From Acetatifactor aquisgranensis (GTDB taxonomy: Bacteria; Bacillota; Clostridia; Lachnospirales; Lachnospiraceae), in NCBI RefSeq assembly GCF_943193215.1, contig NZ_CALPDH010000026.1, positions 19,684 to 83,683 of the forward strand: DNA of 64,000 nucleotides, read 5' to 3'. The translations under genes were made by a program, and so were the position numbers. The notes beneath the pieces are model-generated. The model did not search any database and was not told where the DNA came from. It worked only from the letters and a program-made list of their open reading frames with translations. Numbering within the stretch: position 1 is the stretch's first letter; each line of letters starts with the position of its first letter. Below, one piece after another: positions 16,812-25,960 of this stretch.

Positions 16812-18413
16812 ATGTTGTATGAGAAGAAAGTGAAGTATCTGGATTACTATGAGGGGGGAATGCGTGTCAGAGGAGGCGGCTTTGCAAAGCTGGAAGTGAG
16901 GGACGGGACGCTGCGGATGGAACTGTTGGTGACCGGGCTGCACCATACGGATACTTTCGCCCGGGATGTGGTGCTCTGCGGCACAGGGCGGGAGGAAGCT
17001 GCCGGAAAGATAGAGATTGCGGCAGGAAGAGGGAAGTTTGGGCATTTGTGGAGGAATCTGGAGGATATCGGCGGCACGGGGATAGGCTATGAGGAACTTA
17101 GCGGGATTCGCGTTCCGCTGGGGGGAGGGAGAGAGATTTCCGGCAAATGGCAGGGGAGACCGCAAGAGAAGAGGGAGATTAGGCGGCAGGAGGAGAGAGA
17201 GGCCGGGCAGCAGGAGAGAAAAGAAAGCAGCGGGCAGAAACGGGAGGCCGTCGGATTGGAAAAGGACGGCCTTAGCCAAACAGCAGATGATGCTGAGAAA
17301 GCTATATTTTCAGAGGACATGGGCGGAGGCAGCGTGACTGGGGGGATAGCAGAGACAGGAAGAGATGAGGCGGCTTTTTCTGGAGATGTAATCGGAAATG
17401 GAAGAGCTGCGGAAGATAGCCTTGCGGAAGAGGCGAATCATGAAAAATTTGTCGAAAATGCAGCAGTCAGGAAAAGCCGGGCTATAGGGGAGGCGATTGA
17501 GGAGGATACTGTGCCGGCAGACGTGGAGAGAACAAAGGCTGACCTGCGCAGAGCGGAAAAGAGCCCGATGAAGAATTCTGCAAGAGACGGCACACAAAGA
17601 CGAAACGGAACCGAACTGCAGGGCAGCAGCTTGGAGGATACGGCAGGCAGGAATACGGCATACAGCATGGGAAATGCAGCAGGCAGCATAGGAAATACGG
17701 CATACAGCATGGGAAATGCAGCAGGCAGTATAGGAAATACGGCATACGGCACGAGAAATGCAGCAGGCCGCATGGAAAGAGGCTGGGAGAAGAGCGAGGG
17801 TATGGCAGAGGGTATGCGACGTACAAAAAGGAACGGCTACAGAGAGCCGACTTTGTCTGGCCGTCAGGAGACTGACAAGAAGAGGGCGGACGACAAACTC
17901 GGAGGAATATCCGCGGACTGGAAAAGTCGCAGCGCCGGGAGAGAAGCCAGGGAAATAGTGGACCGTGTCAACAATTCCGGAAAAAGGGCTGCGGAACGGG
18001 AAGACCGCGAGAGGAGGCAAAGCGCAAATTCCGCAGAGTCCCGGAAAAAGCCGGTGAAGCTTATGGAGGACAAGTGGTCACAGCTCTGGGCAATCTATCC
18101 GCACATCCGCCCCTTTCAGGACGCGCGGGAGTATATTTCCTTAGGCCCTTCTGATTTCGTGCTGTTCCCGGAGGCTTCCTATAAGTCTGTGAACAACAGC
18201 TTCCTGCTCCACGGCTATTACAATTATCAGCATCTTCTTCTGGCCAGAGTAGAGCAAAAAGGAGAGTACGCCTATTACATAGGGGTGCCGGGAAATTTCT
18301 ACGAAAAGGAAAAGCAGGTAGCCATCATGTTCGGCTTCGAGAGCTTTGAATGCGCCGAGGAACCTGCGCAGCCCGGGGATTTCGGATATTATATGATGCG
18401 GACGGAAATCTGA
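16812..18413 (+). CDS. DUF6128-like protein with a low-complexity, heptad-repeat centre
   Basis: A 534-residue protein. The first 110 residues (MLYEKKVKYLDYYEGG onward) form a compact conserved-looking domain. Residues about 115-410 are low complexity and rich in Glu, Arg, Lys and Gly. The last 120 (from WSQLWAIYPHIRPF to the end) resemble DUF6128, found in Lachnospiraceae and of unknown function. Residues 280-321 are six heptads alternating GNTAYSM and GNAAGSI. No signal peptide or membrane helix. ATG 16812 is seven bases after GGGGGA. The convergent radical SAM gene ends 8 bp away. Function is unknown; an adaptor with a disordered linker is one reading. Confidence 0.7.
   Translation: MLYEKKVKYLDYYEGGMRVRGGGFAKLEVRDGTLRMELLVTGLHHTDTFARDVVLCGTGREEAAGKIEIAAGRGKFGHLWRNLEDIGGTGIGYEELSGIRVPLGGGREISGKWQGRPQEKREIRRQEEREAGQQERKESSGQKREAVGLEKDGLSQTADDAEKAIFSEDMGGGSVTGGIAETGRDEAAFSGDVIGNGRAAEDSLAEEANHEKFVENAAVRKSRAIGEAIEEDTVPADVERTKADLRRAEKSPMKNSARDGTQRRNGTELQGSSLEDTAGRNTAYSMGNAAGSIGNTAYSMGNAAGSIGNTAYGTRNAAGRMERGWEKSEGMAEGMRRTKRNGYREPTLSGRQETDKKRADDKLGGISADWKSRSAGREAREIVDRVNNSGKRAAEREDRERRQSANSAESRKKPVKLMEDKWSQLWAIYPHIRPFQDAREYISLGPSDFVLFPEASYKSVNNSFLLHGYYNYQHLLLARVEQKGEYAYYIGVPGNFYEKEKQVAIMFGFESFECAEEPAQPGDFGYYMMRTEI
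17649..17774. repeat. In-frame 42-bp tandem repeats (six heptads) within the DUF6128-like gene
   Basis: Three 42-bp units at 17649-17690, 17691-17732 and 17733-17774, each made of two related 21-bp halves. Nucleotide identity is high in the first two copies and decays in the third, suggesting recent expansion. Confidence 0.85.
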
Positions 18414-18421
18414 CATAAAAA

Positions 18422-19360
18422 CTAAAGCCCCTCGCCGTTGAAAGCCGGAATAAAGCTTTCCGCAGCCGTGCCGCCCTCCTGCATGTAGCCCGTCTCGATG
18501 CCGATTCTGTCCGCGAAATCCAGCACCCGGGCATACTCCTCCTCTGTCACCGGACGAAGCAGCGGAGAGTGGGCAAGTTCCGGAATCTGCTTCAGATGTT
18601 CCAGAGGGGTATACTGGTTCATGATACTGACATAGATGTCATTTCCGTATGTGTCATGGAGATGGCGCAGCACCCTCTTGGAATCCCCCGCGCAGCCGGG
18701 GAGCAGCAGATGGCGTACAATGACGCCTTTTTTCATCAGCCCGCTGTCCGGGGACAGGACAGGTCTGCCCACCTGCCGGAACATCTCCGCAATCGCCGCC
18801 GCAGCCTTTTCAAAATAGTCCGGGGCATGGGAATAAAGGGCGGAAATCCGGGGGGAATGGTACTTTAAATCCGGCAGATAGATGTCCACAAGCCCCTCCA
18901 GCATGCGCAGGGAAGAGACTTCCTCATAGCCGGAACTATTGTATACCACAGGAAGGGAGAGCCCCTCTTTCTTGGCCATGGAAAGGGCCAGAGAGATTTG
19001 GGGCAGGAAATGGCCGGCTGTGACCAGATTGATATTGACGGCCCCTTTGCCCTGAAGCTCCAGAAAAATCCGGGCCAGCCGTTCCAGGGACAGGGGGCGT
19101 CCGCTTTTCCCCAGGGCGATATCATGATTCTGGCAGAAGACACACTGCAGGCTGCAGCCGGAGAAGAACACCGCGCCGGATCCGCGGCTGCCGCAGATGC
19201 AGGGCTCCTCCCAGAAATGCAGGGCGGCCCTGGCCGCGGCGATTTCGGCACCCTGGCCGCAGAAGCCTGTTTTTCCCGAAAACCGGTCTGCATGGCAGCG
19301 TCTGGGGCAGAGGGCGCAGTCCTGCATTATCCGATTGACTGTCTTAAGGGCCATTTCCAT
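18422..19360 (-). CDS. PflX-like radical SAM protein
   Basis: A 312-residue radical SAM protein related to pyruvate formate-lyase activating enzymes. The CxxxCxxC cluster motif is C69, C73, C76 in GCSLQCVFC. An N-terminal Cys set (C15, C18, C22, C34) in CALCPRRC...GFC could hold a second iron-sulfur site. It lacks a glycyl radical partner nearby, and the PflX group has no settled substrate. ATG 19360 follows AGGAG. It is on the minus strand just downstream of the SRP RNA gene and convergent with the DUF6128-like gene. Confidence 0.85.
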   Translation of the reverse strand: MEMALKTVNRIMQDCALCPRRCHADRFSGKTGFCGQGAEIAAARAALHFWEEPCICGSRGSGAVFFSGCSLQCVFCQNHDIALGKSGRPLSLERLARIFLELQGKGAVNINLVTAGHFLPQISLALSMAKKEGLSLPVVYNSSGYEEVSSLRMLEGLVDIYLPDLKYHSPRISALYSHAPDYFEKAAAAIAEMFRQVGRPVLSPDSGLMKKGVIVRHLLLPGCAGDSKRVLRHLHDTYGNDIYVSIMNQYTPLEHLKQIPELAHSPLLRPVTEEEYARVLDFADRIGIETGYMQEGGTAAESFIPAFNGEGL

Positions 19361-19451
19361 AAGCGCATCTCCTTCATCTTCTCTAAAGGTCTATGGGTCA
19401 TATCTTATTTTCTGCCGGGAATAACTTTCCCAATCTGCCATGTACGCAAAA

Positions 19452-19610
19452 ACCGCACCCCTTCAAGGCCGGTACAGCTCCACCCGGCTGCCTTGCGGCA
19501 CATGAGAGGTTCCGTTTAGTGCTGCTTTGTTCCCAACCTGACACGATTCACGGATTCCCATTGCGCAAGACCGAATTTCATCACTGTACCGAACCTTGAA
19601 GAGGTACGGC
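19452..19610 (-). ncRNA. ffs: Signal recognition particle RNA
   Basis: Read on the minus strand, the apical loop region GTCAGGTTGGGAAC followed by AAAGCAGC matches SRP RNA domain IV (GTCAGGTCCGGAAGG then AAGCAGC in E. coli). The ends pair: GCCGTACC-TCTTCAAGG at the 5' end with CCTTGAAG-GGGTGCGGT at the 3' end, and TTCGGTACAG with CTGTACCGG inside, giving one long rod of about 159 nt. No Alu-type 5' domain is evident, so it looks like the small bacterial form. A TTTTT run directly follows the closing stem, which would terminate transcription. It would bind Ffh and target membrane proteins. A perfect promoter sits just upstream. Confidence 0.9.
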
Positions 19611-19616
19611 ATTTTC

Positions 19617-19645
19617 AGTATAGCCGAAGCTGAGAGGGTTGTCAA
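19617..19645 (-). promoter_or_regulatory. SRP RNA promoter
   Basis: On the minus strand: TTGACA (19645-19640), 17-bp spacer, TATACT (19622-19617). The predicted start falls at about 19610, the first base of the SRP RNA closing stem, which supports both calls. Confidence 0.9.
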
Positions 19646-19806
19646 GGATAAAATTTTTCAGCCAGGGCTGTTTCAGAAAGTTTTCCAGCCTGCTCCCGGC
19701 TCATCTTTCCATCCGGTTTCTGTTGACTTTTCGGGTTCGATAAAGTAAGCTGTTAGTATAGCATTTGGAAAACAATATTTACCAAATGAGAAAAGAGGAG
19801 TCGGAA

Positions 19807-20478
19807 ATGATTTTTGAGGATATGGACAGAATCGTGTTCGCCGGCGATTCAGTGACGGATATGGGCAGCGCCCAGCCGGTGGGAGAGGGGCTGTTTGAAA
19901 ACCTGGGCACGGGATATGTGCGGATTATCGATAATTTACTGGCGGCCTGCTATCCGGAGCGGAAAATCCGGGTGACGAATTCCGGAATCTCCGGTAACAC
20001 CAGCCGGGATCTGCTGGCAAGGTTTCAGAGGGATGTGGTGGATCTGAAGCCTGACTGGGTCTCCATCTGCATCGGCATCAATGACGTGTGGAGGCAGTTC
20101 GACTCCCCGGCCATACCGGATGAACAGGTCATGCCGGAGGAGTATGAGCAGAATGTGGAGCAGATGATTCTGCAGGTAAAGGGAAAGGTGAAAGGTATCT
20201 TTCTGCTCTCTCCCTATTACATGGAGCCCAACCGGGAAGACGCCATGCGCAGCAGAATGGACGAGTATGTGGCTGTCTGTGCCCGGCTTGCCCAGAAACA
20301 TGGCTGTATATTCGTAGATTTCCAGCAGATGTATGAGGACTACTGCAAGATACGCCATTCCACTTTTATCGCCTGGGACAGAGTGCATCCCAACCGGGTA
20401 GGGGCCACGCTGATGGCCAGGGCATTTCTGGAAAAATGCGAATTTGACTATAATCATGGAAACGGAGAGGTTCACTGA
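19807..20478 (+). CDS. SGNH/GDSL-family hydrolase
   Basis: A 223-residue cytoplasmic esterase-type hydrolase. Block I is GDSVTD with nucleophile S15, block II is the Gly in NSGISGN, block III is GINDVW and block V is DRVHPN with the catalytic Asp/His pair. Length and order fit the GDSL esterase/rhamnogalacturonan acetylesterase-like branch, so removing acetyl groups from sugars is plausible. ATG 19807 is seven bases after AGGAG; 14 codons upstream in frame have no binding site. TTGACT at 19723 is a possible -35, with only a poor -10. No signal peptide. Confidence 0.88.
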   Translation: MIFEDMDRIVFAGDSVTDMGSAQPVGEGLFENLGTGYVRIIDNLLAACYPERKIRVTNSGISGNTSRDLLARFQRDVVDLKPDWVSICIGINDVWRQFDSPAIPDEQVMPEEYEQNVEQMILQVKGKVKGIFLLSPYYMEPNREDAMRSRMDEYVAVCARLAQKHGCIFVDFQQMYEDYCKIRHSTFIAWDRVHPNRVGATLMARAFLEKCEFDYNHGNGEVH

Positions 20479-20583
20479 AATCCCGGCTGTGGGGATAGGG
20501 GAATTTCATCCGGGGAGAACAGGCAGCAGAGGAGAGACAGAAAATATCGTAAGGAACGCGGAAAAGAGAGGAGACAGGAAATC

Positions 20584-21084
20584 ATGAACAAAAGCGCATT
20601 TTATCAATTATCTTACGGAGTCTATGTAGTCAGCACCTGGGACAAGGGCAGGGCCACCGGCTGCACGGCCAACAGCGCCATGCAGATTACTTCCGAGCCC
20701 GCCACGATCGCGGTGAGCATCAACCATGACAACTACACCAACCAGTGCATCCAGGACACCGGGAAGTTCGCCATCTCCATCCTTGGCGAGAATTCAAAGC
20801 CCGGCATCATAGGCACTTTCGGCTTCAAGAGCGGCAGGGACAACGACAAATTTGACGAAGTGGACTATGCCGTAAAGGGGTTTCTGCCGGTAGTGACCGA
20901 TGCCTGCGCCTATATTACCTGCGAGGTCATCGACAAGATGGAGACCTCCACCCATACCGTATTTTTGGGAAAAGTGCTGGATGCGGACATCCTGAAGAAA
21001 GACACGCCTATGACCTATTCGTACTATCATAATGTAATCAAGGGGAAGAGCCCGAAGAACGCGCCTACTTATATAGCCGAGTAG
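20584..21084 (+). CDS. Flavin reductase-like FMN-binding protein
   Basis: A 166-residue protein with the flavin reductase/split-barrel FMN-binding fold (DIM6/NTAB type). Typical features are the N-terminal SYGVYVVST, the FMN phosphate segment TGCTANSAMQITSEP and the HTVFLGKVLDAD strand. In anaerobes the same domain is often fused to rubredoxin and serves in oxygen detoxification; here it stands alone. ATG 20584 follows GGAGACAGG. Neighbours give no specific partner. It probably transfers electrons via FMN; the redox partner is unknown. Confidence 0.9.
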   Translation: MNKSAFYQLSYGVYVVSTWDKGRATGCTANSAMQITSEPATIAVSINHDNYTNQCIQDTGKFAISILGENSKPGIIGTFGFKSGRDNDKFDEVDYAVKGFLPVVTDACAYITCEVIDKMETSTHTVFLGKVLDADILKKDTPMTYSYYHNVIKGKSPKNAPTYIAE

Positions 21085-21177
21085 GCGGCGGAACCGAGAC
21101 AGCCGTGCGCTGAATTGAACTTCTCCTGGATGAAAAGGGGCGTCCCATAAAGGTACGGGATGTGATGAGGGGGTTAC

Positions 21178-22455
21178 ATGAAGATAAAGATAAAGGATAT
21201 GGCGATTGAGGAGGTTCTGGCGCGCCCTGTGGGGCTCCACCGGAGCCCTGTGAGGCCTGCGCGGATTTTCCGGCTGCTGTTGAAGCTGCTGTCCCTGCCG
21301 GATTTGCGGGCCACACATTTCACCCACAGGGAAATCGGCATGGAGCGGCTGGGAAAGGGGGAGCCCTGCCTGATCCTGATGAACCACTCCAGCTTCATCG
21401 ACCCGAAGATCGCGGCCGCCATCCTTTATCCCAGGCCGTTCAATATTGTGTGCACCTCCGACGGCTTTGTGGGGAAGAACTGGCTCATGCGGGCCATCGG
21501 CTGTATCCCCACGAAGAAATTTGTCACGGACATGGGACTGGTGCGGGATATGCTGTTCGCGCTGAAAAAACTGAAAAGCAGCGTGCTGATGTTCCCGGAG
21601 GCCAGCTACAGCTTTGACGGCATGGCCACGCCCCTGCCGGACAGCCTGGGGAAATGCCTGAAGATACTGGGGGGCCCGGTGGTGATGATTCGCACCTACG
21701 GCGCTTTTGCCAGAGATCCCCTGTACAATAACCTGAAGCTGCGGAAAGTGGACGTGTCCGCGGACATGGAATATCTTCTGTCCCCGGAGGAAATCCGGAG
21801 CAAATCCGCGAAAGAACTGAATGCACTGATACAGGAGAAATTCTCCTTTGATAATTTCCGCTGGCAGCAGGAGAATGGAATCCGCATCGGGGAAGCTTTC
21901 CGGGCCGACTGCCTGAACCGGGTCCTGTACAAATGCCCTCACTGCGGCACGGAGGGGCAGATGCTGGGCCAGGGGAGCAGAATCCGCTGCGGGAACTGTG
22001 GGAAAGCCTATGAGCTGACGGAATATGGCTTCCTGCAGGCCGTGGAGGGAGAGACGGAGTTTCCGCATATTCCCGACTGGTACCGCTGGGAGCGGGATAG
22101 CGTGCGGAAAGAGCTGGAGGAAGGCACCTATCTGCTGGACGTGCCTGTGGATATCTGTATGATGGTGGATACGAAAAGCATCTATCGGGTGGGGAAGGGG
22201 CGGCTGCGCCACACGGCGGAGGGCTTTCGCCTGATTGGCTGCGATGGGAAACTGGACTATGCGCAGAAGCCAGGGGCTTCTTATAGTCTGTATTCGGACT
22301 ATTACTGGTACGAGGTGGGGGATGTGATCTGCATCGGCAATGGGGATGTGCTGTATTACTGCTTCCCCACAGAAGGCGGCGATGTGGTGGCCAAGACCAG
22401 GCTGGCCGCGGAAGAACTCTACAAGATGGGAAAGCAGGCCAGAAGAAAGGATTGA
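21178..22455 (+). CDS. PlsC-like acyltransferase fused to a zinc ribbon
   Basis: A 425-residue protein. Residues about 50-215 match the 1-acylglycerol-3-phosphate acyltransferase fold: HX4D motif H70-D75 in NHSSFIDP, and FPEAS (139-143), equivalent to the FPEGT block. After it comes a four-Cys zinc ribbon, C253/C256 and C271/C274 (CPHC...CGNC). A further 150-residue region rich in aromatic residues and beta-type sequence follows. No clear membrane helix. ATG 21178 follows GAGGGGG. The acyltransferase part suggests a role in phospholipid or lipid-linked glycan synthesis; the ribbon and tail are not usual for PlsC and suggest regulation or a nucleic acid/protein contact. Confidence 0.8.
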   Translation: MKIKIKDMAIEEVLARPVGLHRSPVRPARIFRLLLKLLSLPDLRATHFTHREIGMERLGKGEPCLILMNHSSFIDPKIAAAILYPRPFNIVCTSDGFVGKNWLMRAIGCIPTKKFVTDMGLVRDMLFALKKLKSSVLMFPEASYSFDGMATPLPDSLGKCLKILGGPVVMIRTYGAFARDPLYNNLKLRKVDVSADMEYLLSPEEIRSKSAKELNALIQEKFSFDNFRWQQENGIRIGEAFRADCLNRVLYKCPHCGTEGQMLGQGSRIRCGNCGKAYELTEYGFLQAVEGETEFPHIPDWYRWERDSVRKELEEGTYLLDVPVDICMMVDTKSIYRVGKGRLRHTAEGFRLIGCDGKLDYAQKPGASYSLYSDYYWYEVGDVICIGNGDVLYYCFPTEGGDVVAKTRLAAEELYKMGKQARRKD

Positions 22456-22522
22456 CAGGAAAGCATTATCGGAGGAAGAAGTGTGCTCTGCAAAGGAGAG
22501 GCAGGGCTTCATCGGAGAGCGC

Positions 22523-23044
22523 CTAGGGCTTTTGGACATTTTCCGGAAGCTCGCGGCGCTTTTCCTTTTCCAGTTTATTCCGGGCCCGCAGATTCGCGAA
22601 AAAGGTCTTCAGCATTGCGCTGCACTCCTGCTCCAGCACGCCCCTGGTGACAGCGGCCTGATGGTTGAACCGGGGCATCTCCAGGATATTCAGGACAGAG
22701 CCCCCGCAGCCGGCCTTTGGGTTCATGCAGCCCATGACCACCTCGGGAATCCGGGCCTGGATGATGGCCCCGGCGCACATCTGACAGGGCTCCAGGGTGA
22801 TGTAGATGGCGCACTCCTCCAGCCGCCAGTCCCCGATATATTTGCTGGCCTTTTTGATGGCGGTGATTTCTGCGTGGGAGAGCGTATTTTTGTCCGTGTT
22901 GCGCCGGTTATAGCCCCGCCCGATGATTTTTCCTTCATGGACGATGACGCAGCCGATGGGCACCTCCCCCAGAGCCAGGGCTTTCTTAGCCTGCTTCAGG
23001 GCTTCTTTCATATATTTTTCCTGAATGCTCATGACAGTGGCCAT
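22523..23044 (-). CDS. tadA: tRNA-specific adenosine deaminase
   Basis: A 173-residue zinc deaminase that converts wobble A34 to inosine in tRNA-Arg. The zinc site is H57 with catalytic E59 in SHAEI, and C87/C90 in LEPCQMCAG. Length fits TadA, with a short Lys/Glu-rich tail. ATG 23044 follows GGAGAGGG on the minus strand. It converges with the acyltransferase gene (67 bp between stops) and is divergent from the GH106-like gene. High certainty. Confidence 0.96.
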   Translation of the reverse strand: MATVMSIQEKYMKEALKQAKKALALGEVPIGCVIVHEGKIIGRGYNRRNTDKNTLSHAEITAIKKASKYIGDWRLEECAIYITLEPCQMCAGAIIQARIPEVVMGCMNPKAGCGGSVLNILEMPRFNHQAAVTRGVLEQECSAMLKTFFANLRARNKLEKEKRRELPENVQKP

Positions 23045-23206
23045 GTTTTCCCTCTCCTTTCCGGGTAAGCTTTTAATACAGTCAATTTAGAAAAAAGAGT
23101 TGACTTTCTCCTGAGATTCTATTATAAAAATACTATAATAGCTAATTTCTGAAACGTCAAGGCCGGGAAATGGTTCACGATTCCTGTGGATGGAAAAGGA
23201 GAGAGT

Positions 23207-25960
23207 ATGAGGCAGGCAAAGAACGCGCTGTACCCGCTGTTCTGGCAGCATGGGGAGAAAGAAGAGGATCTCAGGGAGGAGATTGGCAAAATGCAGGAGG
23301 GAGGCATCGGGGGATTCATCGTGGAATCTCGTCCCCACCCGGATTTTTTGAGCTACGGCTGGTGGCGGGATCTGGATGTGATTCTGTCGGAGGCGTCGAA
23401 AAGGCAGATGGAAGTCTGGATTTTCGATGACGGCGCGTACCCCAGCGGGCTTGGGGGAGGCAAAGTGAAGGAGCTGTACCCGGAGGCCTGCAAGCGCTAT
23501 ATCGCAAATCGGCAGATAGATGCCATAGGGCCCATGCCGGGGGCTTCTTTCCAGATAGCGCCCTGGCTTAAGGAAGAGGAGATACTGTACAAGGTGATTG
23601 CCGCCAGGAGGGCGAACGGCAGGGAAGAACTGGATGAAGACAGCTTTGCAGACCTGACGGAAGATGTCAGGGATGGGAGACTGTACTGGGACGTGCCCGC
23701 CGGGCAGTGGCGGGTCTTCCTGTTAGTCATCACCAGGGACGGCGGCGAGGAGCACACAAGGGATTATGTCAACCCGATCAGCTATGAAGCGGTGGGGCAT
23801 TTCATCGATATTGTCTATGGGGAGCACTACAGGCGCTTTGGGGATCAGTTCGGGAAGACCATCAAAGGCTTCTTCGTGGACGAGCCCCGGTTCGGGAGCA
23901 CGGCCACCTATGAGAGGACGCTGGGGATAAACGGCCATGTCTATCCCTGGAGCGGGGAGGTGCCGGAACTTTTGGAGGAAGAGCTGGGAGAAAGGTGGGC
24001 CTGCTTCCTCCCGCTTCTGTGGAGCAGGGAGAATCCCCTGTGCAGGGACGTACAGTTCACCTACATGAATGTAGTATCAAGGCTGTTCGCCCGGGATTTC
24101 ACCGGGCAGATCAGGGAGTGGTGCGGGAAGCATGGGGTGAAGGTCATAGGCCATGTGGTGGAGGACAATGGCGTCCATGCCAGGATAGGTTATGGGCCGG
24201 GCCACTATTTCCGCAGCATGGAGGGCTTCGACGCCGCCGGTCTGGACGTGGTGTACCAGGTCTGGCCGGAGCATAAGGACGGCTTCTTCACCACGCCTTT
24301 CGGCTATCTGGACGCGGAGTTCTTCTACTGGGGGATTTCCAAGATGGCCTCTTCCGCCGCCCATATCGATCCTGCCAAGAAAGGCATCACCATGTGCGAG
24401 ATTTTCGGGGCCTACGGATGGCAGGAGGGGCTGAAGCTGATGAAATGGCTCACGGACCATGTCTGCGTCCGGGGCATCAATATGCTGGTGCCCCATGCCT
24501 TTTCCCCGAAATATCCGGATTCTGACTGTCCGCCTCATTTCTATGCAAAGGGAAAGAATCCCCAGTGGAACTATTTTCGGAAATGGGCGGACTACGCCAA
24601 CAGGGTCTGCACTTTGCTCCGGGACGGAACTCACCGCGCCACGGCCGCGGTGCTATACCACGCCGAAGCAGAGTGGGGCGGCGGCTACCAGCCTTTTGAG
24701 AAAGTGGTGAGGGCGCTGGCGGAGGCTCAGATTGACTGCGACGTGCTGCCGGTGGACTGTCTGGAGCGCATTGTGGGCGCGGAAACGGCGAAAGCGTCAG
24801 ACCGGATTGTGGATCCGGAGGCGGCGGGGGAGAAGGCCGGAACCGGTCAGGTGAAAGTCCGGGACGGACAACTGTGGGTGAACCAGGAGGCATATCGGGT
24901 CATCCTCATCCCCTATGCCCAGTGCCTGCCGGAGAAGCTGCTGGAGGCTTTGGACCAGGCGGCACAGGGAGGCGTGCCCGTGGTCTTCCTGGACGGCTAT
25001 CCGGAGCATGTGTACTACGCGGCGGGGCTCCATGCCGTGCAGGGAGCTTTAGATGATAACCCTCTGGTGGAAGTATGCGGGCTGGACCAGATGGCGGATT
25101 GGATGAAAGGCCGTGGCTTTACGGATATCCGGGTGCGGGATGCCTGCCCTGACCTCCGTTTCCTGCACTATGAGAGGGAATGGGGAAACGTTTACTTCTT
25201 CACGAATGAAAGTCTGTGGAATACGGTGGACACGGTGGTCACGGTAAGGGAGTCCGGCGGGCTGGTATTCTATGATGCCATGGAGGATGTCCGGTATCCT
25301 CTTCTGGAGGAGATTGGGATTGACGGCGCGGACGGCACGGTGACATTTCGGCTGGTATTGGAGCCATACCAGTCCGTTTTCGTGATGCCGGAAGCCGCCG
25401 GGGAAGCGGGAGGCTTTGCGGAGATGGGAGCCACCGGGGAAACGGGAGCCTTGAACAGGGCAGAACTGTCCGGAAAGTCGGGAGAGAGGCCGATTCCCCT
25501 TGTGGACGAGGCATTTGTGGCCGCGCGGAGGGAAAAGCGCCTGGAGGGGGCCTGGAGGATATCCGTCCTGCGGGAAACCGGAGAGTACGAAGCCCTGAAT
25601 GGGCTTACAGAACTCACCAACATCTCTGCAGCGGACATCCTGCCGGAGTACTCGGGGAGAATCTGCTACGAGACTTCCTTTGAGCTGGAGCCGGGCGCGG
25701 GGCCGGAGGAGGCTGGCAGGGAGGCCGTGCTGGACTTGGGCCGGGTCTGCGAAATCAGCGATGTGGAGCTGAACGGCAGACCTGTGGGGAACAAAATCTG
25801 TCCGCCCCATGTCTACAGGCTGGAATGCAGGCCCGGCAGGAATGAGCTGCGCATCATCGTGACCAATACCTTCGCGAAAGAGAAGATGGGCAATGTGTTC
25901 GACAGGGCCATGCCCCAGGAACCTTCCGGGCTGTTGGGGCCGGTGCGGCTTTACCTGTGA
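23207..25960 (+). CDS. GH106-like alpha-L-rhamnosidase (cytosolic)
   Basis: A 917-residue glycoside hydrolase. The start GGIGGFIVESRPHPDFLSYG and VWIFDDGAYPSG follow the pattern of the GH106 alpha-L-rhamnosidase catalytic barrel. Acidic residues in GFFVDEPRFGS and VIGHVVEDNG are candidate catalytic groups. The C-terminal 180 residues (EYSGRICYETSFELEPG onward) form a jelly-roll sugar-binding domain. No signal peptide, so it acts on imported oligosaccharides. ATG 23207 follows AAAAGGAGA. rhaM, 250 bp downstream, acts on free L-rhamnose and supports the assignment. Family membership is read by eye and the exact linkage is unknown. Confidence 0.68.
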   Translation: MRQAKNALYPLFWQHGEKEEDLREEIGKMQEGGIGGFIVESRPHPDFLSYGWWRDLDVILSEASKRQMEVWIFDDGAYPSGLGGGKVKELYPEACKRYIANRQIDAIGPMPGASFQIAPWLKEEEILYKVIAARRANGREELDEDSFADLTEDVRDGRLYWDVPAGQWRVFLLVITRDGGEEHTRDYVNPISYEAVGHFIDIVYGEHYRRFGDQFGKTIKGFFVDEPRFGSTATYERTLGINGHVYPWSGEVPELLEEELGERWACFLPLLWSRENPLCRDVQFTYMNVVSRLFARDFTGQIREWCGKHGVKVIGHVVEDNGVHARIGYGPGHYFRSMEGFDAAGLDVVYQVWPEHKDGFFTTPFGYLDAEFFYWGISKMASSAAHIDPAKKGITMCEIFGAYGWQEGLKLMKWLTDHVCVRGINMLVPHAFSPKYPDSDCPPHFYAKGKNPQWNYFRKWADYANRVCTLLRDGTHRATAAVLYHAEAEWGGGYQPFEKVVRALAEAQIDCDVLPVDCLERIVGAETAKASDRIVDPEAAGEKAGTGQVKVRDGQLWVNQEAYRVILIPYAQCLPEKLLEALDQAAQGGVPVVFLDGYPEHVYYAAGLHAVQGALDDNPLVEVCGLDQMADWMKGRGFTDIRVRDACPDLRFLHYEREWGNVYFFTNESLWNTVDTVVTVRESGGLVFYDAMEDVRYPLLEEIGIDGADGTVTFRLVLEPYQSVFVMPEAAGEAGGFAEMGATGETGALNRAELSGKSGERPIPLVDEAFVAARREKRLEGAWRISVLRETGEYEALNGLTELTNISAADILPEYSGRICYETSFELEPGAGPEEAGREAVLDLGRVCEISDVELNGRPVGNKICPPHVYRLECRPGRNELRIIVTNTFAKEKMGNVFDRAMPQEPSGLLGPVRLYL

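Noticed and set aside
19463..19645. Small protein-coding frame in the gap before the SGNH hydrolase
   Set aside because: It overlaps the SRP RNA and its promoter; the RNA explains the conservation and structure.
20794..22539. Long minus-strand frame across the flavin reductase and acyltransferase genes
   Set aside because: Overlaps two well-supported genes, with His/Pro/Gln-rich translation typical of an antisense shadow.
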